Shown in pieces: positions 1 through 10,622 of a stretch of 64,000 nucleotides of DNA. A program made the position numbers and the translations under genes. Positions within the stretch are counted from its first letter, which is position 1. Every line of letters starts with the position of its first letter. This stretch comes from Clostridium tetanomorphum (GTDB lineage: Bacteria; Bacillota; Clostridia; Clostridiales; Clostridiaceae), in the NCBI RefSeq assembly GCF_017873215.1, contig NZ_JAGGKA010000018.1:36960-100959 (forward strand), read 5' to 3'. Under the pieces are notes generated by a model. It was not told where the DNA came from and made no database searches. It saw only the letters and a program-made list of their open reading frames with translations.

Positions 1-1148
1 AAATAAGCCTTTCAAAAGATATATTAGGTAGAGAATTTAATGGAATAGGTGAGGCCATAGATGGAAGTGGAGATATATATAGTGCAAAAAAATATAATAT
101 AAATGGAATGCCTATGAACCCAGTAGCACGTAAATATCCAAGAAATTTTATTCAAACAGGAATATCTTCTATTGATTGTTTAACTACATTAATAAGAGGG
201 CAAAAATTGCCTATATTTTCAGGCAATGGAATACCTCATAATGAGCTAGCGGCTCAAATAGTAAAACAAGCTAAGATAAGTGACAATAGTGATGAAAAAT
301 TCGCAGTAGTGTTTGCTGCTATGGGAATAAAGCATGATGATGCAGATTTTTTTAGGAAAAGTTTTGAAGAAGCTGGTGTTTTAGAAAGAGTTGTTATGTA
401 TACTAATTTAGCAGATGATCCTATAGTTGAAAGAATAATAACTCCTAGGTGTGCTTTAACAGCAGCAGAATATTTAGCTTTTGAAGAAGGAATGCATATT
501 CTAGTTATAATGACAGATATGACAAATTATTGTGAGGCATTAAGGGAACTTTCATCATCCAGGGAAGAAGTACCTAGTAGAAAAGGGTATCCAGGATATT
601 TATATTCTGATTTAGCTTCTTTATATGAGAGAGCAGGAATGATGGATAAGAAAGAAGGATCTATAACTCAAATACCAATTTTAACAATGCCTAATGACGA
701 TATAACTCATCCTATACCAGATTTAACAGGGTATATAACAGAAGGACAGATAGTTCTAAGTAGAAGTATATATGGAAAAAATATATATCCACCTGTTAAT
801 ATATTACCATCTCTTTCCAGGTTAATGAAGGATGGTATAGGTGAAGGATTTACTAGGGGGGATCATTCAGAAGTATCTAATCAGGTTTTTTCAAGCTACT
901 CTTATGTTCAAGATGTAATAGCTCTGGCGCAAGTAATAGGAGAGGATGAATTAAGTAGTATAGATAAAATATATATGAAGTTTGGAAGAGAATTTGAAAA
1001 TAGATTTTTAAATCAAGGTTTTGATGAAAATAGAGATATTAATGAAACTTTAAACCTTGCCTGGGAAATATTATCTATATTACCTAAATCAGAGTTAGAT
1101 AGGGTAAATCCCGATATATTAGACAAGTATTATAGGGGTGATAGCTAA
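1..1148 (+). CDS. ntpB: V-type ATP synthase subunit B (5' end outside window)
   Basis: Non-catalytic nucleotide-binding B subunit of the V1 head of a V/A-type, proton- or sodium-translocating ATPase. The reading frame is open from base 3 at the left edge, so the gene begins upstream. Family-typical stretches are visible: [54 protein letters not shown] and [14 protein letters not shown]. The catalytic Walker A of subunit A is absent, as expected for B. The stop TAA shares its last A with the ATG of the next gene (TAATG), so the two are translationally coupled. Roughly the first 75 residues of the usual ~460 are missing. Confident call from several conserved blocks. Confidence 0.96.
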   Translation, partial: ISLSKDILGREFNGIGEAIDGSGDIYSAKKYNINGMPMNPVARKYPRNFIQTGISSIDCLTTLIRGQKLPIFSGNGIPHNELAAQIVKQAKISDNSDEKFAVVFAAMGIKHDDADFFRKSFEEAGVLERVVMYTNLADDPIVERIITPRCALTAAEYLAFEEGMHILVIMTDMTNYCEALRELSSSREEVPSRKGYPGYLYSDLASLYERAGMMDKKEGSITQIPILTMPNDDITHPIPDLTGYITEGQIVLSRSIYGKNIYPPVNILPSLSRLMKDGIGEGFTRGDHSEVSNQVFSSYSYVQDVIALAQVIGEDELSSIDKIYMKFGREFENRFLNQGFDENRDINETLNLAWEILSILPKSELDRVNPDILDKYYRGDS

Positions 1149-1762
1149 TGGAGAATATAGCCCCAACCAAAGCAAATTTAATTAATGCTGAAAGCTCATT
1201 AGAGTTTTCGGAGAAAGGCTTTGAACTATTAGATAAAAAAAGGAACGTACTTATTAGAGAAATTATGTCTTATGTTGATTTATCGAAAAAACTACAAGAA
1301 AAAATCAATGTAACTTTTAAAGAAGCATATGATGCCTTAAGAAATGCAAATATTACCATGGGGATATATGACGTAGAACAAATAGCAATGACTATTGAAG
1401 AAGCAGAAGATTATAATGTTTTATTTAAATCTGTCATGGGAGTGGAAATACCTCATATTCAATTTGAAGAAAAAGATATAGAGCCGAAATATAGTTTTTA
1501 TAAGACAAATTCTGCAATGGATATTGCTTACAAGAAGTTTAATGAAGTAAGATATCTTATATTTCAATTAGCAGAAGTTGAAAATGCAGTATATAGATTA
1601 GCGGTAGAAGTTAAAAAAACTCAGAAAAGAGCTAATGCTTTAGAAAATATACAAATACCTAGATTTAAAGAACTAATAAAAAATATCAGCGAAGTGTTAG
1701 AAGAAAAGGAAAGAGAAGATTTCTTTAGGCTTAAAGTTGTTAAGAAGAAAAAGCATAGATAA
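1148..1762 (+). CDS. ntpD: V-type ATP synthase subunit D
   Basis: Central-stalk (rotor) subunit D of the V-type ATPase, 204 residues, normal for the family. The N-terminus has the subunit D pattern APTKANLINAESSLEFSEKG followed by LLDKKRNVLIREIM. The C-terminal part is a long charged helix (VKKTQKRANALENIQIPRFK), matching the coiled-coil rotor. Its start codon overlaps the ntpB stop by one base. It is the last gene of the operon, and a strong hairpin with a U-run follows. Subunit order B-D at the operon end is usual in clostridia. Confidence 0.96.
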   Translation: MENIAPTKANLINAESSLEFSEKGFELLDKKRNVLIREIMSYVDLSKKLQEKINVTFKEAYDALRNANITMGIYDVEQIAMTIEEAEDYNVLFKSVMGVEIPHIQFEEKDIEPKYSFYKTNSAMDIAYKKFNEVRYLIFQLAEVENAVYRLAVEVKKTQKRANALENIQIPRFKELIKNISEVLEEKEREDFFRLKVVKKKKHR

Positions 1763-1826
1763 CTGACCAAATTAAGAATAAATCAGACTTTAGTGTAAGT
1801 TGCTTTAAAGTAATGAAAAGTATATA

Positions 1827-1860
1827 ATAGCCATATATTTTAAATATATGGTTATTTTTT
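1827..1860 (+). terminator. Rho-independent terminator of the V-ATPase operon
   Basis: A hairpin with arms ATAGCCATATATTT (1827-1840) and AAATATATGGTTAT (1842-1855) is followed by a run of T. It lies between ntpD and the next gene. Confidence 0.85.
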
Positions 1861-1910
1861 TGTTGTACGGGAAGAATAAAAATATTACTACTTTAAAAAG
1901 GTGATAGTAT

Positions 1911-4900
1911 ATGAGAGAGATATTATATTTAGGATTAGACATAGGTTCAACTACAGTAAAAATTGTTTTATTAGATAAAAATAATAAGATAATTTATAGC
2001 AAATATGAAAGGCATTTTTCAGATATTAAGACTACTATTATTAATTTAATCAATGAAGCGTATAATGCTATAGATAATAGGAATATAAATGTCACAGTAA
2101 CTGGGTCAGGAGGGTTAGCCATTTCACAATGGTTAGATATACCTTTTGTGCAAGAAGTTATAGCATGTACAAATACTATTGAAAAATTTATACCTAATAC
2201 AGATGTTGCTATAGAACTTGGAGGAGAAGATGCCAAAATAACTTTTTTTAGAGGCGGCATAGACCAGAGAATGAATGGAACTTGTGCAGGAGGTACAGGA
2301 GCTTTTATTGATCAAATGGCTTCTCTTTTACAGACAGATGCATCTGGATTAAATGAACTTGCTAAAAATTACAAAGTTATACATCCTATTGCAGCTAGAT
2401 GTGGAGTTTTTGCAAAGACAGATATTCAACCACTACTAAATGAGGGAGCAGCAAAGGAAGATATAGCTGCATCTATATTCCAAGCAGTTGTAAATCAAAC
2501 AATAGGAGGCCTTGCTTGTGGAAAAATAATACAGGGAAATATTGCATTTTTGGGAGGGCCTCTATACTTCTTATCAGAACTAAGAAATAGATTTATAAAG
2601 ACTTTAAAGCTAACAGATAAACAAATTATTTTTCCAGAGAATTCACAGCTTTTTGTAGCCATAGGGGCAGCTTTAGCTTCTAAGGAATATAAATCTTTAG
2701 AATTTAAAGAATTGAAAGAAAGATTAGAAAATATAAAAAATTATTCTGGTGAAGAAGTACAAAATTTAAAGTCTTTATTTTTAAATGAGGAAGAATTGTT
2801 AAATTTTAGACAAAAACATAGTATGCACTCAATAAATAGAAAAGAATTAAGTAAGTTTAAAGGTGAGTGTTTTTTGGGAATTGATGCAGGTTCTACTACT
2901 ACTAAAGTAGCTTTAACAGATAAGGAGGGAAATTTATTATATTCTTATTATGGAAGTAATGAAGGGAATCCTTTAAAATCTGCTATAAATATTTTAAAAC
3001 AATTGTATCATTTAATACCAAAAGAAGCTACTATAGTAAATTCAGCTGTAACAGGTTATGGAGAAGCACTTATAAAGGCAGCTATATCAGTTGATATAGG
3101 AGAAGTAGAAACTATAGCTCATTATAAAGCAGCAGAATTCTTTTTGCCGGGAGTGGATTTTATCTTAGACATAGGCGGACAGGATATGAAATGCTTGAAA
3201 ATAAAAGATGGAGTTATAGATAGCATTATGTTAAATGAAGCCTGTTCATCTGGATGTGGTTCTTTTATAGAAACTTTTGCTAATTCACTAAATATGAAGG
3301 TGCAAGATTTTGCTGAAGGAGCTTTGTTGGCTGAGAATCCTGTAGATTTAGGATCAAGATGTACTGTATTTATGAATTCAAAAGTAAAGCAGGCACAGAA
3401 AGAAGGGGCGACTGTAGGAGACATATCTGCAGGTTTATCTTATTCTGTTATAAAAAATGCTTTATTTAAAGTAATAAAAATAAGAAATCCAGAAGAAATA
3501 GGAAAGAAAATAATTGTGCAAGGTGGTACTTTTTACAATGATGCAGTATTAAGGGCCTTTGAAATTGTGTCACAAAGGCAGGTTGTAAGACCAGATATTG
3601 CTGGACTTATGGGGGCTTTTGGTGCAGCATTAATTGCAAAAGAGAAATATGTTGAAGGGAAAGTTAGTAATCTAGCTAAATTGGAAGAACTAATAGAGTT
3701 TAATACTACCGTTACTATGAAAAGGTGCGGAAAATGTGTTAATAATTGCTTATTAACAGTAAATAGATTTGCTGATGGAAAAGAGTTTATTTCTGGAAAT
3801 AGATGTGAAAGGGGAATAGGTAAAGAAAAAAATGATGACCAGGTTCCAAATCTATATGAATATAAATACAATAGATTGTTTAATTATATACCTCTAAGTA
3901 AAGATAAAGCTGAAAGAGGTGTAGTAGGAATCCCTAGAGTGCTAAATCTTTATGAAAATTATCCGTTTTGGTTTACATTCTTTACTAAATTAAAATTTAG
4001 AGTAGAATTATCACCAAGGTCATCTAAAAGAATATATGAGCTTGGAATTGAAACTATACCTTCAGAATCAGCCTGCTATCCTGCAAAAATTGTACATGGC
4101 CATATTAATAGTTTGGTAAATAAAGTAGTAGACTTTATATTTTATCCATGTATTCCATATGAACAAAAAGAAATAAAAGAAGCTAACAATAATTTTAATT
4201 GTCCTATGGTTACATCCTATCCAGAAGTAATAAAAAATAATATGGACATTTTAGGAGAAAGAAATATAAAGTTTATGAGTCCATTTTTACCAATTGATAA
4301 TAAAAAAAGATTAATTAAAAGGCTATACGAAGAATTTGAAGAATTTAACATATCAAAACAAGAGATAATAGAGGCAATAGATGAAGCTTATAAAGAAGAT
4401 AGTAAAATGAAAGAGGATATTAGAGAAAAAGGAAAAGAAGTAGTAGAGTATTTAAATAATACTGGAAAGAAGGGAATAGTTTTAGCTGGAAGACCATATC
4501 ATATTGATCCTGAAATAAATCATGGTATACCAGAAGTAATAACTTCCTTTGGAATAGCTGTTCTTACTGAAGACTCTGTAGCTCATTTAGGAAAAGTGGA
4601 AAGACCTTTAAGGGTTGTAGATCAATGGGTTTATCATTCTAGACTTTATGCTGCAGCTAGTTTTATAGCAAAAGAAAAAAATTTAGAGCTTATTCAATTA
4701 AATTCTTTTGGATGTGGTTTAGATGCTGTTACTACAGATCAAGTTCAAGAAATACTAAATTCTTATGGAAAAATCTATACCGCATTAAAAATAGATGAAG
4801 GAAGTAATTTAGGTGCTGTAAAAATTAGAATAAGATCTTTAATGGCAGCTATGGATGAAAGAGAAAAAAGTGGATTTACACCACATAAGTTAATTGAAGA

Positions 4901-6212
4901 AGGGAAAAGGATAATATTTACAAAAAAGATGAAAAAAAATCATACTATATTATGTCCTCAAATGGCACCTATACATTTTGAATTAGTAGAAGAAGCTTTT
5001 AAGGCTTCAGGATATAATTTAGAAGTGTTGCCGTCTGTTGATAAAAGAGCTATAGATGAGGGATTAAAATATGTTAATAATGATGCATGTTATCCATCAA
5101 TAATTGTTGTAGGACAGATGATAGAGGCATTAAAATCTGGTAAATATGATTTAAATAATACATCTGTTATAATTTCTCAAACTGGTGGAGGATGTAGAGC
5201 TACTAATTATATAGGATTTCTTAGAAAAGCATTAAAAGAAGCAGGATTTGCGAATATACCTGTAATATCTGCTAATGTTATAGGTATTGAGAAGAATCCA
5301 GGTTTTACCGTATCTTTAAGTCTAATAAATAAAGGGTTAATGGCATTAGTATATGGAGATTTACTAATGAGATTACTATATAGAGTAAGACCTTATGAAA
5401 AAATTTCGGGGTCAGCTAACTCGTTATTTGATAAATGGATGAAAGAGTGTAAATATAATGTTATAAATGGAAATAGAAAAGAATTTAGAGAAAATGTATT
5501 CAATATGGTAAAAGAGTTTGATAGCTTAGAATTAAAAGAAGTTATCAAGCCACGAGTGGGGGTAGTTGGAGAAATATTAGTAAAGTTTCATCCGACAGCT
5601 AATAACAATATAGTAGATATTTTAGAAAAAGAAGGGGCAGAAGCTGTAGTGCCAGATTTACTAGACTTTTTTATGTATTGTGCATATGATGCAAATTACA
5701 GATATGAAAAATTATCTGGAAGCAAAATATCTATGATTATAAGCAATGGAGCTATAAAGGCAATGGAATTCTATAGAAAAGAGATGAAAGAAGCCTTAAA
5801 TAATAGTTCAAGATTTACTTCTCCAGAGAGAATTGAGAAAATGGCAGAAGCAGCAGCACCTATAGTTTCTATAGGAAATCAAACTGGTGAAGGCTGGTTT
5901 TTAACTGCAGAAATGATTGAGCTTATAGAAAATGGTGTGAAAAATATAATTTGTATGCAACCTTTTGCTTGCTTGCCTAATCATGTAACTGGAAAAGGTA
6001 TGATAAAAGAATTAAAAAGGGTATATCCAGGTGCTAACATTGCAGCTATAGACTATGATCCAGGAGCAAGTGAAGTAAATCAATTAAATAGAATTAAGTT
6101 GATGTTATCAGTTGCTCATAAAAATTTACAATATGTAAATGAACATGAAGATGTTAGTAGAAGAGATAGTGAAGATATTATTAGTGAACTAAATAAGGGA
6201 TATAATTATTAA
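1911..6212 (+). CDS. Giant 2-hydroxyacyl-CoA dehydratase activase fusion (double ASKHA ATPase + DUF2229 + HgdB-like)
   Basis: A 1433-residue protein joining two activase modules to dehydratase-like modules. Module 1 (about 1-265) has [10 protein letters not shown] and the activase cysteines Cys125 ([11 protein letters not shown]) and Cys164 ([10 protein letters not shown]), spaced 39 as in HgdC, where the pair binds the bridging [4Fe-4S] cluster. Module 2 (about 318-580) repeats this with [26 protein letters not shown] and [14 protein letters not shown] cysteine cluster follows near 603-640 ([17 protein letters not shown]), then a DUF2229-type region and an HgdB-like C-terminal half with further cysteines ([29 protein letters not shown]). 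HgdC homologues pass one ATP-energised electron to a dehydratase. The substrate of these fusions is not established. SD AAAAGGTGATAG precedes the ATG. Single gene with terminators on both sides. Confidence 0.88.
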   Translation: MREILYLGLDIGSTTVKIVLLDKNNKIIYSKYERHFSDIKTTIINLINEAYNAIDNRNINVTVTGSGGLAISQWLDIPFVQEVIACTNTIEKFIPNTDVAIELGGEDAKITFFRGGIDQRMNGTCAGGTGAFIDQMASLLQTDASGLNELAKNYKVIHPIAARCGVFAKTDIQPLLNEGAAKEDIAASIFQAVVNQTIGGLACGKIIQGNIAFLGGPLYFLSELRNRFIKTLKLTDKQIIFPENSQLFVAIGAALASKEYKSLEFKELKERLENIKNYSGEEVQNLKSLFLNEEELLNFRQKHSMHSINRKELSKFKGECFLGIDAGSTTTKVALTDKEGNLLYSYYGSNEGNPLKSAINILKQLYHLIPKEATIVNSAVTGYGEALIKAAISVDIGEVETIAHYKAAEFFLPGVDFILDIGGQDMKCLKIKDGVIDSIMLNEACSSGCGSFIETFANSLNMKVQDFAEGALLAENPVDLGSRCTVFMNSKVKQAQKEGATVGDISAGLSYSVIKNALFKVIKIRNPEEIGKKIIVQGGTFYNDAVLRAFEIVSQRQVVRPDIAGLMGAFGAALIAKEKYVEGKVSNLAKLEELIEFNTTVTMKRCGKCVNNCLLTVNRFADGKEFISGNRCERGIGKEKNDDQVPNLYEYKYNRLFNYIPLSKDKAERGVVGIPRVLNLYENYPFWFTFFTKLKFRVELSPRSSKRIYELGIETIPSESACYPAKIVHGHINSLVNKVVDFIFYPCIPYEQKEIKEANNNFNCPMVTSYPEVIKNNMDILGERNIKFMSPFLPIDNKKRLIKRLYEEFEEFNISKQEIIEAIDEAYKEDSKMKEDIREKGKEVVEYLNNTGKKGIVLAGRPYHIDPEINHGIPEVITSFGIAVLTEDSVAHLGKVERPLRVVDQWVYHSRLYAAASFIAKEKNLELIQLNSFGCGLDAVTTDQVQEILNSYGKIYTALKIDEGSNLGAVKIRIRSLMAAMDEREKSGFTPHKLIEEGKRIIFTKKMKKNHTILCPQMAPIHFELVEEAFKASGYNLEVLPSVDKRAIDEGLKYVNNDACYPSIIVVGQMIEALKSGKYDLNNTSVIISQTGGGCRATNYIGFLRKALKEAGFANIPVISANVIGIEKNPGFTVSLSLINKGLMALVYGDLLMRLLYRVRPYEKISGSANSLFDKWMKECKYNVINGNRKEFRENVFNMVKEFDSLELKEVIKPRVGVVGEILVKFHPTANNNIVDILEKEGAEAVVPDLLDFFMYCAYDANYRYEKLSGSKISMIISNGAIKAMEFYRKEMKEALNNSSRFTSPERIEKMAEAAAPIVSIGNQTGEGWFLTAEMIELIENGVKNIICMQPFACLPNHVTGKGMIKELKRVYPGANIAAIDYDPGASEVNQLNRIKLMLSVAHKNLQYVNEHEDVSRRDSEDIISELNKGYNY

Positions 6213-6213
6213 A

Positions 6214-6250
6214 AATATGCTTTTCTGATTAGTTATCAGAAAAGCATATT
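6214..6250. terminator. Bidirectional terminator between convergent genes
   Basis: Perfect 16-bp inverted repeat (AATATGCTTTTCTGAT at 6214-6229 and its complement at 6235-6250) with a 5-nt loop. It has T-runs on both strands and sits between the activase gene (+) and gltS (-). Confidence 0.9.
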
Positions 6251-6265
6251 TTTATATTAATCTTT

Positions 6266-7459
6266 TTATTTCATAAAATTAACAAATAGAGTTATAATCA
6301 TAGCATTAGTGAAATCGATTAAGAATGCTCCAACTATGGGCAATACGAAATATGCTCTTGGAGCAGGTCCGTATTTTTCTTTAACTGCATCCATGTTTGC
6401 GATACCATTAGGAGTAGCTCCCATACCGAAACCACAGTGTCCAGCAGAAAGAACAGCAGCATCAAAATCTCTACCCATAACATTAAATGTAATAAAGTAA
6501 GCAAAAACAGCCATAAGTGTAGCTTGAGCTACAAGAATTATAAGCATTGGACCTGCAACAGCAGCAAGTTCCCAAAGCTTTAATCCAACAAGAGCCATGG
6601 ATAAGAATGTATTTAAACCTATATTTCCAAGAATATCTGTGCATTTTTGATTAACGTGCCATTTGCCAGTGGATTCGCCAACATTTAGTATAATAGCAGC
6701 AATAATCATTGAATTAACATAGGAAGGTAAAGTAAGGCCTAAATTCTTAAAGAATTTTTCAAGTATAGCGCCTAAACCAATGGATATTAATATTAATGCT
6801 AGAGTTCTAAATATTTCATCATAATTAGCTTTTTCTTCAGTGGCAGTAGTTGCTGCTGCTTGATTATTAACAGCAGAAGTTGAAGGTTTTAAATTTTTTC
6901 CTTCTACTAAACGTTTTCCTATTGGACCACCTATTAAACTACCAGTAACTAGACCAAAAGTTGCAGCAGCCATAGCAGTTTCTAATGCACCATTTAATCC
7001 ATAACTTTTTTGGAATAGTTCACCAAATGCTGCGCCGGTACCATGTCCACCTGTCATTGTTACAGAACCACATATTAAACCTAAGAAAGGATTTTGACCC
7101 ATAAGTTTAGCTACTAAAACACCCACACCATCCTGTAATAAACATAGTGTAGAAGCTAATAGCCAGAAAAGAACAACTTGTAAACCGCCTTTTTTGATCA
7201 AATCGATACTAGCACCCATACCAATGGATGTAAAGAATACCATCATAAATGGTTTTTGTAAGGTTGTGTCTAAATCAAACTGTATAATTCCATTAACCTT
7301 TAATATTGTATGAAGTATTGCAAAGATAAGACCGCCTACTACTGGTGAAGGTATACAAAATTTTTCAAGAATTGTTATTTTGGATTTTATCCAAGAACCA
7401 AAATAATAAATAACTACTGCTAATGCTGTAGTTTGCATCATGTCCAATTTTAAAGTCAT
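6266..7459 (-). CDS. gltS: Sodium/glutamate symporter GltS (copy 1)
   Basis: Inner-membrane Na+-coupled glutamate carrier of the ESS family, 397 residues with many hydrophobic segments. The two pseudo-symmetric signatures are present: TMTGGHGTGAAFG in the first half and GHCGFGMGATPNGIANM in the second. An upstream in-frame ATG at 7477 would add six residues, but GGGAGGAG lies inside that extension, 8 nt before the ATG at 7459. Starting at 7459 also gives the same length as the neighbouring paralogue, so 7459 is chosen. Very similar to the next gene, pointing to tandem duplication. It has its own promoter region and terminator, so it is not simply cotranscribed with copy 2. Confidence 0.95.
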   Translation of the reverse strand: MTLKLDMMQTTALAVVIYYFGSWIKSKITILEKFCIPSPVVGGLIFAILHTILKVNGIIQFDLDTTLQKPFMMVFFTSIGMGASIDLIKKGGLQVVLFWLLASTLCLLQDGVGVLVAKLMGQNPFLGLICGSVTMTGGHGTGAAFGELFQKSYGLNGALETAMAAATFGLVTGSLIGGPIGKRLVEGKNLKPSTSAVNNQAAATTATEEKANYDEIFRTLALILISIGLGAILEKFFKNLGLTLPSYVNSMIIAAIILNVGESTGKWHVNQKCTDILGNIGLNTFLSMALVGLKLWELAAVAGPMLIILVAQATLMAVFAYFITFNVMGRDFDAAVLSAGHCGFGMGATPNGIANMDAVKEKYGPAPRAYFVLPIVGAFLIDFTNAMIITLFVNFMK

Positions 7460-7499
7460 TCCTAAAACTCCTCCCATTTGTATATTATTTTATAGATGT

Positions 7500-7547
7500 G
7501 GACTAGTTAATTAGTCCAATGGCTATTTTGGATTAATTGATTAATCC
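7500..7547 (-). promoter_or_regulatory. Twin dyad operator upstream of gltS copy 1
   Basis: Two near-palindromes occur 41-88 bp upstream of the gltS start: GGACTAGTTAATTAGTCC (7500-7517) and GGATTAATTGATTAATCC (7530-7547). Their centres are exactly 30 bp apart, about three helical turns. On the minus strand the first dyad covers TTGGAC, a possible -35, with TATAAA downstream. This looks like a pair of sites for one dimeric regulator. The identity of the regulator is unknown. Confidence 0.6.
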
Positions 7548-7701
7548 ACGACGTTTTATATATTATCATAAGTTTTTGTTAAATTCAATATATTTTTTAA
7601 AAAGTATGTCGAAAGAAATTTCTATGCATACATAAAATGCCAAAAAGTATTAAAAAGTTTGAAATAAATAAAAATAAATAAGAAATTGGAGAAATAAAAA
7701 A

Positions 7702-7736
7702 ATAAGACCTTATATCGTTGAGATATAAGGTCTTAT
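7702..7736 (-). terminator. Terminator of gltS copy 2
   Basis: Perfect 15-bp inverted repeat (ATAAGACCTTATATC at 7702-7716 and its complement at 7722-7736). Read on the minus strand it is followed by TTTTTTT. It lies just past the stop of the gltS gene at 7759. Confidence 0.88.
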
Positions 7737-7758
7737 ATATTCATACTATTACTATTTT

Positions 7759-8952
7759 TTATTTAAAGAAATTAACAAAAGTAGTTATAATAATAGCATT
7801 AGTAAAGTCTATGAGGAAAGCACCTACTATAGGTAGTACAAAGAATGCTCTAGGTGCAGCTCCGAATCTTTCTGTAACAGCTGTCATGTTAGCAATTCCG
7901 TTAGGAGTAGCTCCCATACCGAAACCACAGTGTCCAGCAGCCATAACAGCCGCATCAAAGTCTCTTCCAACTAAGTTAAATGTAACAAATGTTGCAAATA
8001 ATGCTACTAATATAGTTTGTCCTATAAGTATTATAAGAAGTGGACCTGCAACAGCAGCAAGTTCCCATAATTTTAATCCAACTAGAGCCATGGAAAGGAA
8101 TACATTTAAGCCTATATTTCCAAGTATATCAGTACATTTTTGATTAATGTGCCATTTACCAGTAGATTCACCAACATTTAATATAATAGCAGCTATAATC
8201 ATTGAGTTAACGTATGATGGTAATGTTATCTTTAAGCTTTTAAAGAATCCTTCAAGTACAGCACCAACACCTATGGAAATTAATACTATTGTTAAAGTTC
8301 TAAAAATTTCTGAATAATTTACAACTTCGTCTTTTGCTTCATCTTTTATTTCAGCAGACTCATAAGCTGCAGCATTTGACTTTAAGCCTTTTCTTTCGAT
8401 AAGTTTTTTACCAACAGGTCCACCTATTAAAGAACCCATAACAAGACCGAATGTTGCAGAAGCCATTGCGGATGTAGTAGCACCTACAACTCCGTATTCC
8501 TTTTCAAATAAAGGACCAAAGGCACCACCTGTACCATGACCACCTGTCATAGTTACAGATCCACAAAGTAAACCTAATAATGGACTTGCACCAACAATTT
8601 TAGCTAAGAATATACCGAGAGCATCTTGGAATATACATAATACAGAAGCTAATAGCCAGAAAATAACAACTTGTAATCCGCCTTTTTTAATAAGTTCAAT
8701 ACTAGCTCCCATACCTATTGTTGTAAAGAACACCATCATAAATGGTTTTTGTAATGTAGTATCAAGAGTAAGATTTAATAGACCGCCTTGTTTTAAAAAA
8801 AGATTTAAAATTGCAAAAATAAGTCCTCCAACAACTGGCGCAGGTATACAAAATCTGTCAAGAACCTGTACCTTTGTTTTTACCCAAGCGCCGAAGTAGT
8901 AAATAACAACAGCAAGGGCAGTAGTTTGCATCATGTCCAATTTAATCTCCAT
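7759..8952 (-). CDS. gltS: Sodium/glutamate symporter GltS (copy 2)
   Basis: Second ESS-family Na+/glutamate symporter, 397 residues, nearly collinear with the copy at 6266-7459. Both begin KLDMMQTTALAVVIYYFG and share GGHGTGGAFG and GHCGFGMGATPNGIANM. The divergent stretch is the hydrophilic central loop near residues 195-215. The ATG at 8952 has SD GAAAGGTGG. A dyad and a promoter lie directly upstream, and a terminator separates it from copy 1. Role: glutamate uptake, or export if glutamate made from histidine accumulates; the direction cannot be read from sequence. Confidence 0.95.
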   Translation of the reverse strand: MEIKLDMMQTTALAVVIYYFGAWVKTKVQVLDRFCIPAPVVGGLIFAILNLFLKQGGLLNLTLDTTLQKPFMMVFFTTIGMGASIELIKKGGLQVVIFWLLASVLCIFQDALGIFLAKIVGASPLLGLLCGSVTMTGGHGTGGAFGPLFEKEYGVVGATTSAMASATFGLVMGSLIGGPVGKKLIERKGLKSNAAAYESAEIKDEAKDEVVNYSEIFRTLTIVLISIGVGAVLEGFFKSLKITLPSYVNSMIIAAIILNVGESTGKWHINQKCTDILGNIGLNVFLSMALVGLKLWELAAVAGPLLIILIGQTILVALFATFVTFNLVGRDFDAAVMAAGHCGFGMGATPNGIANMTAVTERFGAAPRAFFVLPIVGAFLIDFTNAIIITTFVNFFK

Positions 8953-8978
8953 AATAAGTCCACCTTTCTATACTTTTA

Positions 8979-9040
8979 TTGTATTGAAAATGATACTCTC
9001 AATACAAGTTTATTATATAAAATACTTATTAAAAAAGCAA
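8979..9040 (-). promoter_or_regulatory. Promoter and dyad operator of gltS copy 2
   Basis: On the minus strand, TTGCTT (9035-9040), a 17-bp spacer and TATAAT (9012-9017) form a sigmaA-type promoter. A perfect 9-bp inverted repeat, TTGTATTGA (8979-8987) and TCAATACAA (8999-9007), overlaps the expected start point. This is a typical repressor position. Its sequence differs from the dyads at gltS copy 1. Confidence 0.6.
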
Positions 9041-9506
9041 TAAAAAAATTGCAAAAAATGAATGTAAAATAAAAGAAACTTTTATTTTATAGATAAAATT
9101 GAATAATACTTAAAAAAATGTAATAATTTTTCTTAACCTTTCCAATTAAAGAAAAGAATAGGTGATTTTTTAAATAAAATAGTGTAATATTTTAATATAC
9201 ATTTGAAAATAAATAAAAAAATAGTATAGTTTAAATTAAATTATATCAGTTGATTAGAATAATTATAGTTTTTGTTTTTGTTTATTAATTTATGCAATTT
9301 GAAATAAAATATACATGAGAATAGAAAGATGGGATTAGAAATAAAAAATGTAATAAAATACATAAAATTGGAAATAAACGGATTTTCGTTATTTTAAAAA
9401 GTTAAATTTATTTTAATTTTTTAAAATAAAAATGAATATGTGTAAGTCGGAACTTGCATATATAAGGCAATGGTAAAAAAAGTATGTAATTATTTGTATA
9501 GAGAAC
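9041..9506. other. AT-rich intergenic region without recognisable gene
   Basis: About 465 bp upstream of gltS copy 2, almost entirely A/T with stop codons in all frames. No ORF, RNA motif or repeat was recognised. Confidence 0.6.
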
Positions 9507-9542
9507 AGACATAGTCACTTTTTCTATAAGGTGACTATGTCT
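9507..9542 (-). terminator. Inverted repeat, probable terminator of the lipoprotein gene
   Basis: Arms AGACATAGTCAC (9507-9518) and GTGACTATGTCT (9531-9542) are perfectly complementary with a 12-nt loop, ending 7 bp past the lipoprotein stop. The T-run on the minus strand is weak, so the terminator role is likely but not certain. Confidence 0.55.
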
Positions 9543-9549
9543 AAGAAAT

Positions 9550-10572
9550 TTATTTACTATTTTCTACTGCTTTTTTGCTAAATTCATTATTAACAATTTT
9601 ATTGAATTCTGGTCTATTTGGAATTAAATCAGGTTTATAGGATTGAATTATGTCCATTAATCTGTTTAAATTTTTTTCTTCTAAAATTGGATTCTCTGCA
9701 TATGCTTGTATATCCTTATAGTTTTTTATTACCGAGGCAATAACTTTTTCATCTGTACCTGGGAAAAAGGGCATTATTTCTTTAGCAACTGCTTCATCAC
9801 TATTATTTAATACCCACTGTTGTCCTTTATAAATAGCCTTAGTGAAATTTTCTATTATATACTTTTTATTTTCCATGTAAGATTTTGTAGAGAAAAAGCA
9901 GGTATAGGGTATAACTCCAGCTGATTTTCCAATAGAGGCTACTATTTTTCCGCCACCGTCTTTTTCTAACATAGTAGCTGTGGGTTCGAATAATGCTACA
10001 TAACTTCCAGTGCCAGCTTTAAAAGCACCGGCCGTAGCTGTGAAAGCTAAATTAGTAATTATTTTAATATCTTTATTAGGTGTTAGCCCATTATTTTTTA
10101 AAACATATTCTAAAGCCATTTCAGGCATACCCCCAGGTCTTCCACCTATTATAGTTTTTCCTTTTAAGTTTTCCCATTTAAAGTTTTTTTCTTCACTTCG
10201 TCCTACTAAAAAAGAACCATCTTTTTGAGTTAATTGAGCAAAGAGTACAGGATAATCATCTCTCTTTTGATTATAAATATAGATAATTTGTTCAGGACCA
10301 CAAAAACCTATGTCTGCACTTCCACTTAATACTTGTTGCATGGTTTTATCAGCACCTTGACCGGTAGAAAGCTCTATATCTAGGCCATATTCTTTAAAGA
10401 AACCTTTGCTTATAGATACATACATTGGGGCATAAAATACAGAACGAACAACTTCATTTAATCTAACTTTTTCAAGTTCCTTTTTTTCAGTCTTATTGCA
10501 GGCACTAAATGTAGTTAAAATAATAGCTAATACGAGAAATAGGGAACTAAATTTAAAAGTTTTTTTTCTCAT
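9550..10572 (-). CDS. ABC transporter substrate-binding lipoprotein, NMT1/THI5-like
   Basis: A 340-residue exported lipoprotein. The N-terminus has a basic-hydrophobic signal peptide ending in a lipobox (TTFSAC, Cys25). The body matches the NMT1/THI5-like or SsuA/TauA periplasmic-binding class: VVRSVFYAPMYVSISKGFFKEYGL, GQGADKTMQQVLSGSADIGFCGPE, LKGKTIIGGRPGGMPEMALE. These bind thiamine or riboflavin precursors, sulfonates or related small solutes; the ligand cannot be assigned. No permease or ATPase gene is adjacent, so partners must be elsewhere. SD GGGAGGATT precedes the ATG. The upstream region carries a 24-bp motif shared with the sensor kinase gene at 12771. Confidence 0.85.
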   Translation of the reverse strand: MRKKTFKFSSLFLVLAIILTTFSACNKTEKKELEKVRLNEVVRSVFYAPMYVSISKGFFKEYGLDIELSTGQGADKTMQQVLSGSADIGFCGPEQIIYIYNQKRDDYPVLFAQLTQKDGSFLVGRSEEKNFKWENLKGKTIIGGRPGGMPEMALEYVLKNNGLTPNKDIKIITNLAFTATAGAFKAGTGSYVALFEPTATMLEKDGGGKIVASIGKSAGVIPYTCFFSTKSYMENKKYIIENFTKAIYKGQQWVLNNSDEAVAKEIMPFFPGTDEKVIASVIKNYKDIQAYAENPILEEKNLNRLMDIIQSYKPDLIPNRPEFNKIVNNEFSKKAVENSK

Positions 10573-10622
10573 ATAATCCTCCCATAAATTTTTCTAATTT
10601 ATAATATGAGTGAAAATTTATA

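Noticed and set aside
7607..7613. TGTCGAA, a Spo0A-box-like heptamer upstream of gltS copy 1
   Set aside because: A single 7-mer in AT-rich DNA without a second box or a suitable position is expected by chance.
7625..7645. TTTGGCATTTTATGTATGC on the minus strand as a sigma54 promoter for gltS copy 1
   Set aside because: The GG and GC doublets are 12 rather than 10 bp apart, which sigma54 does not tolerate.
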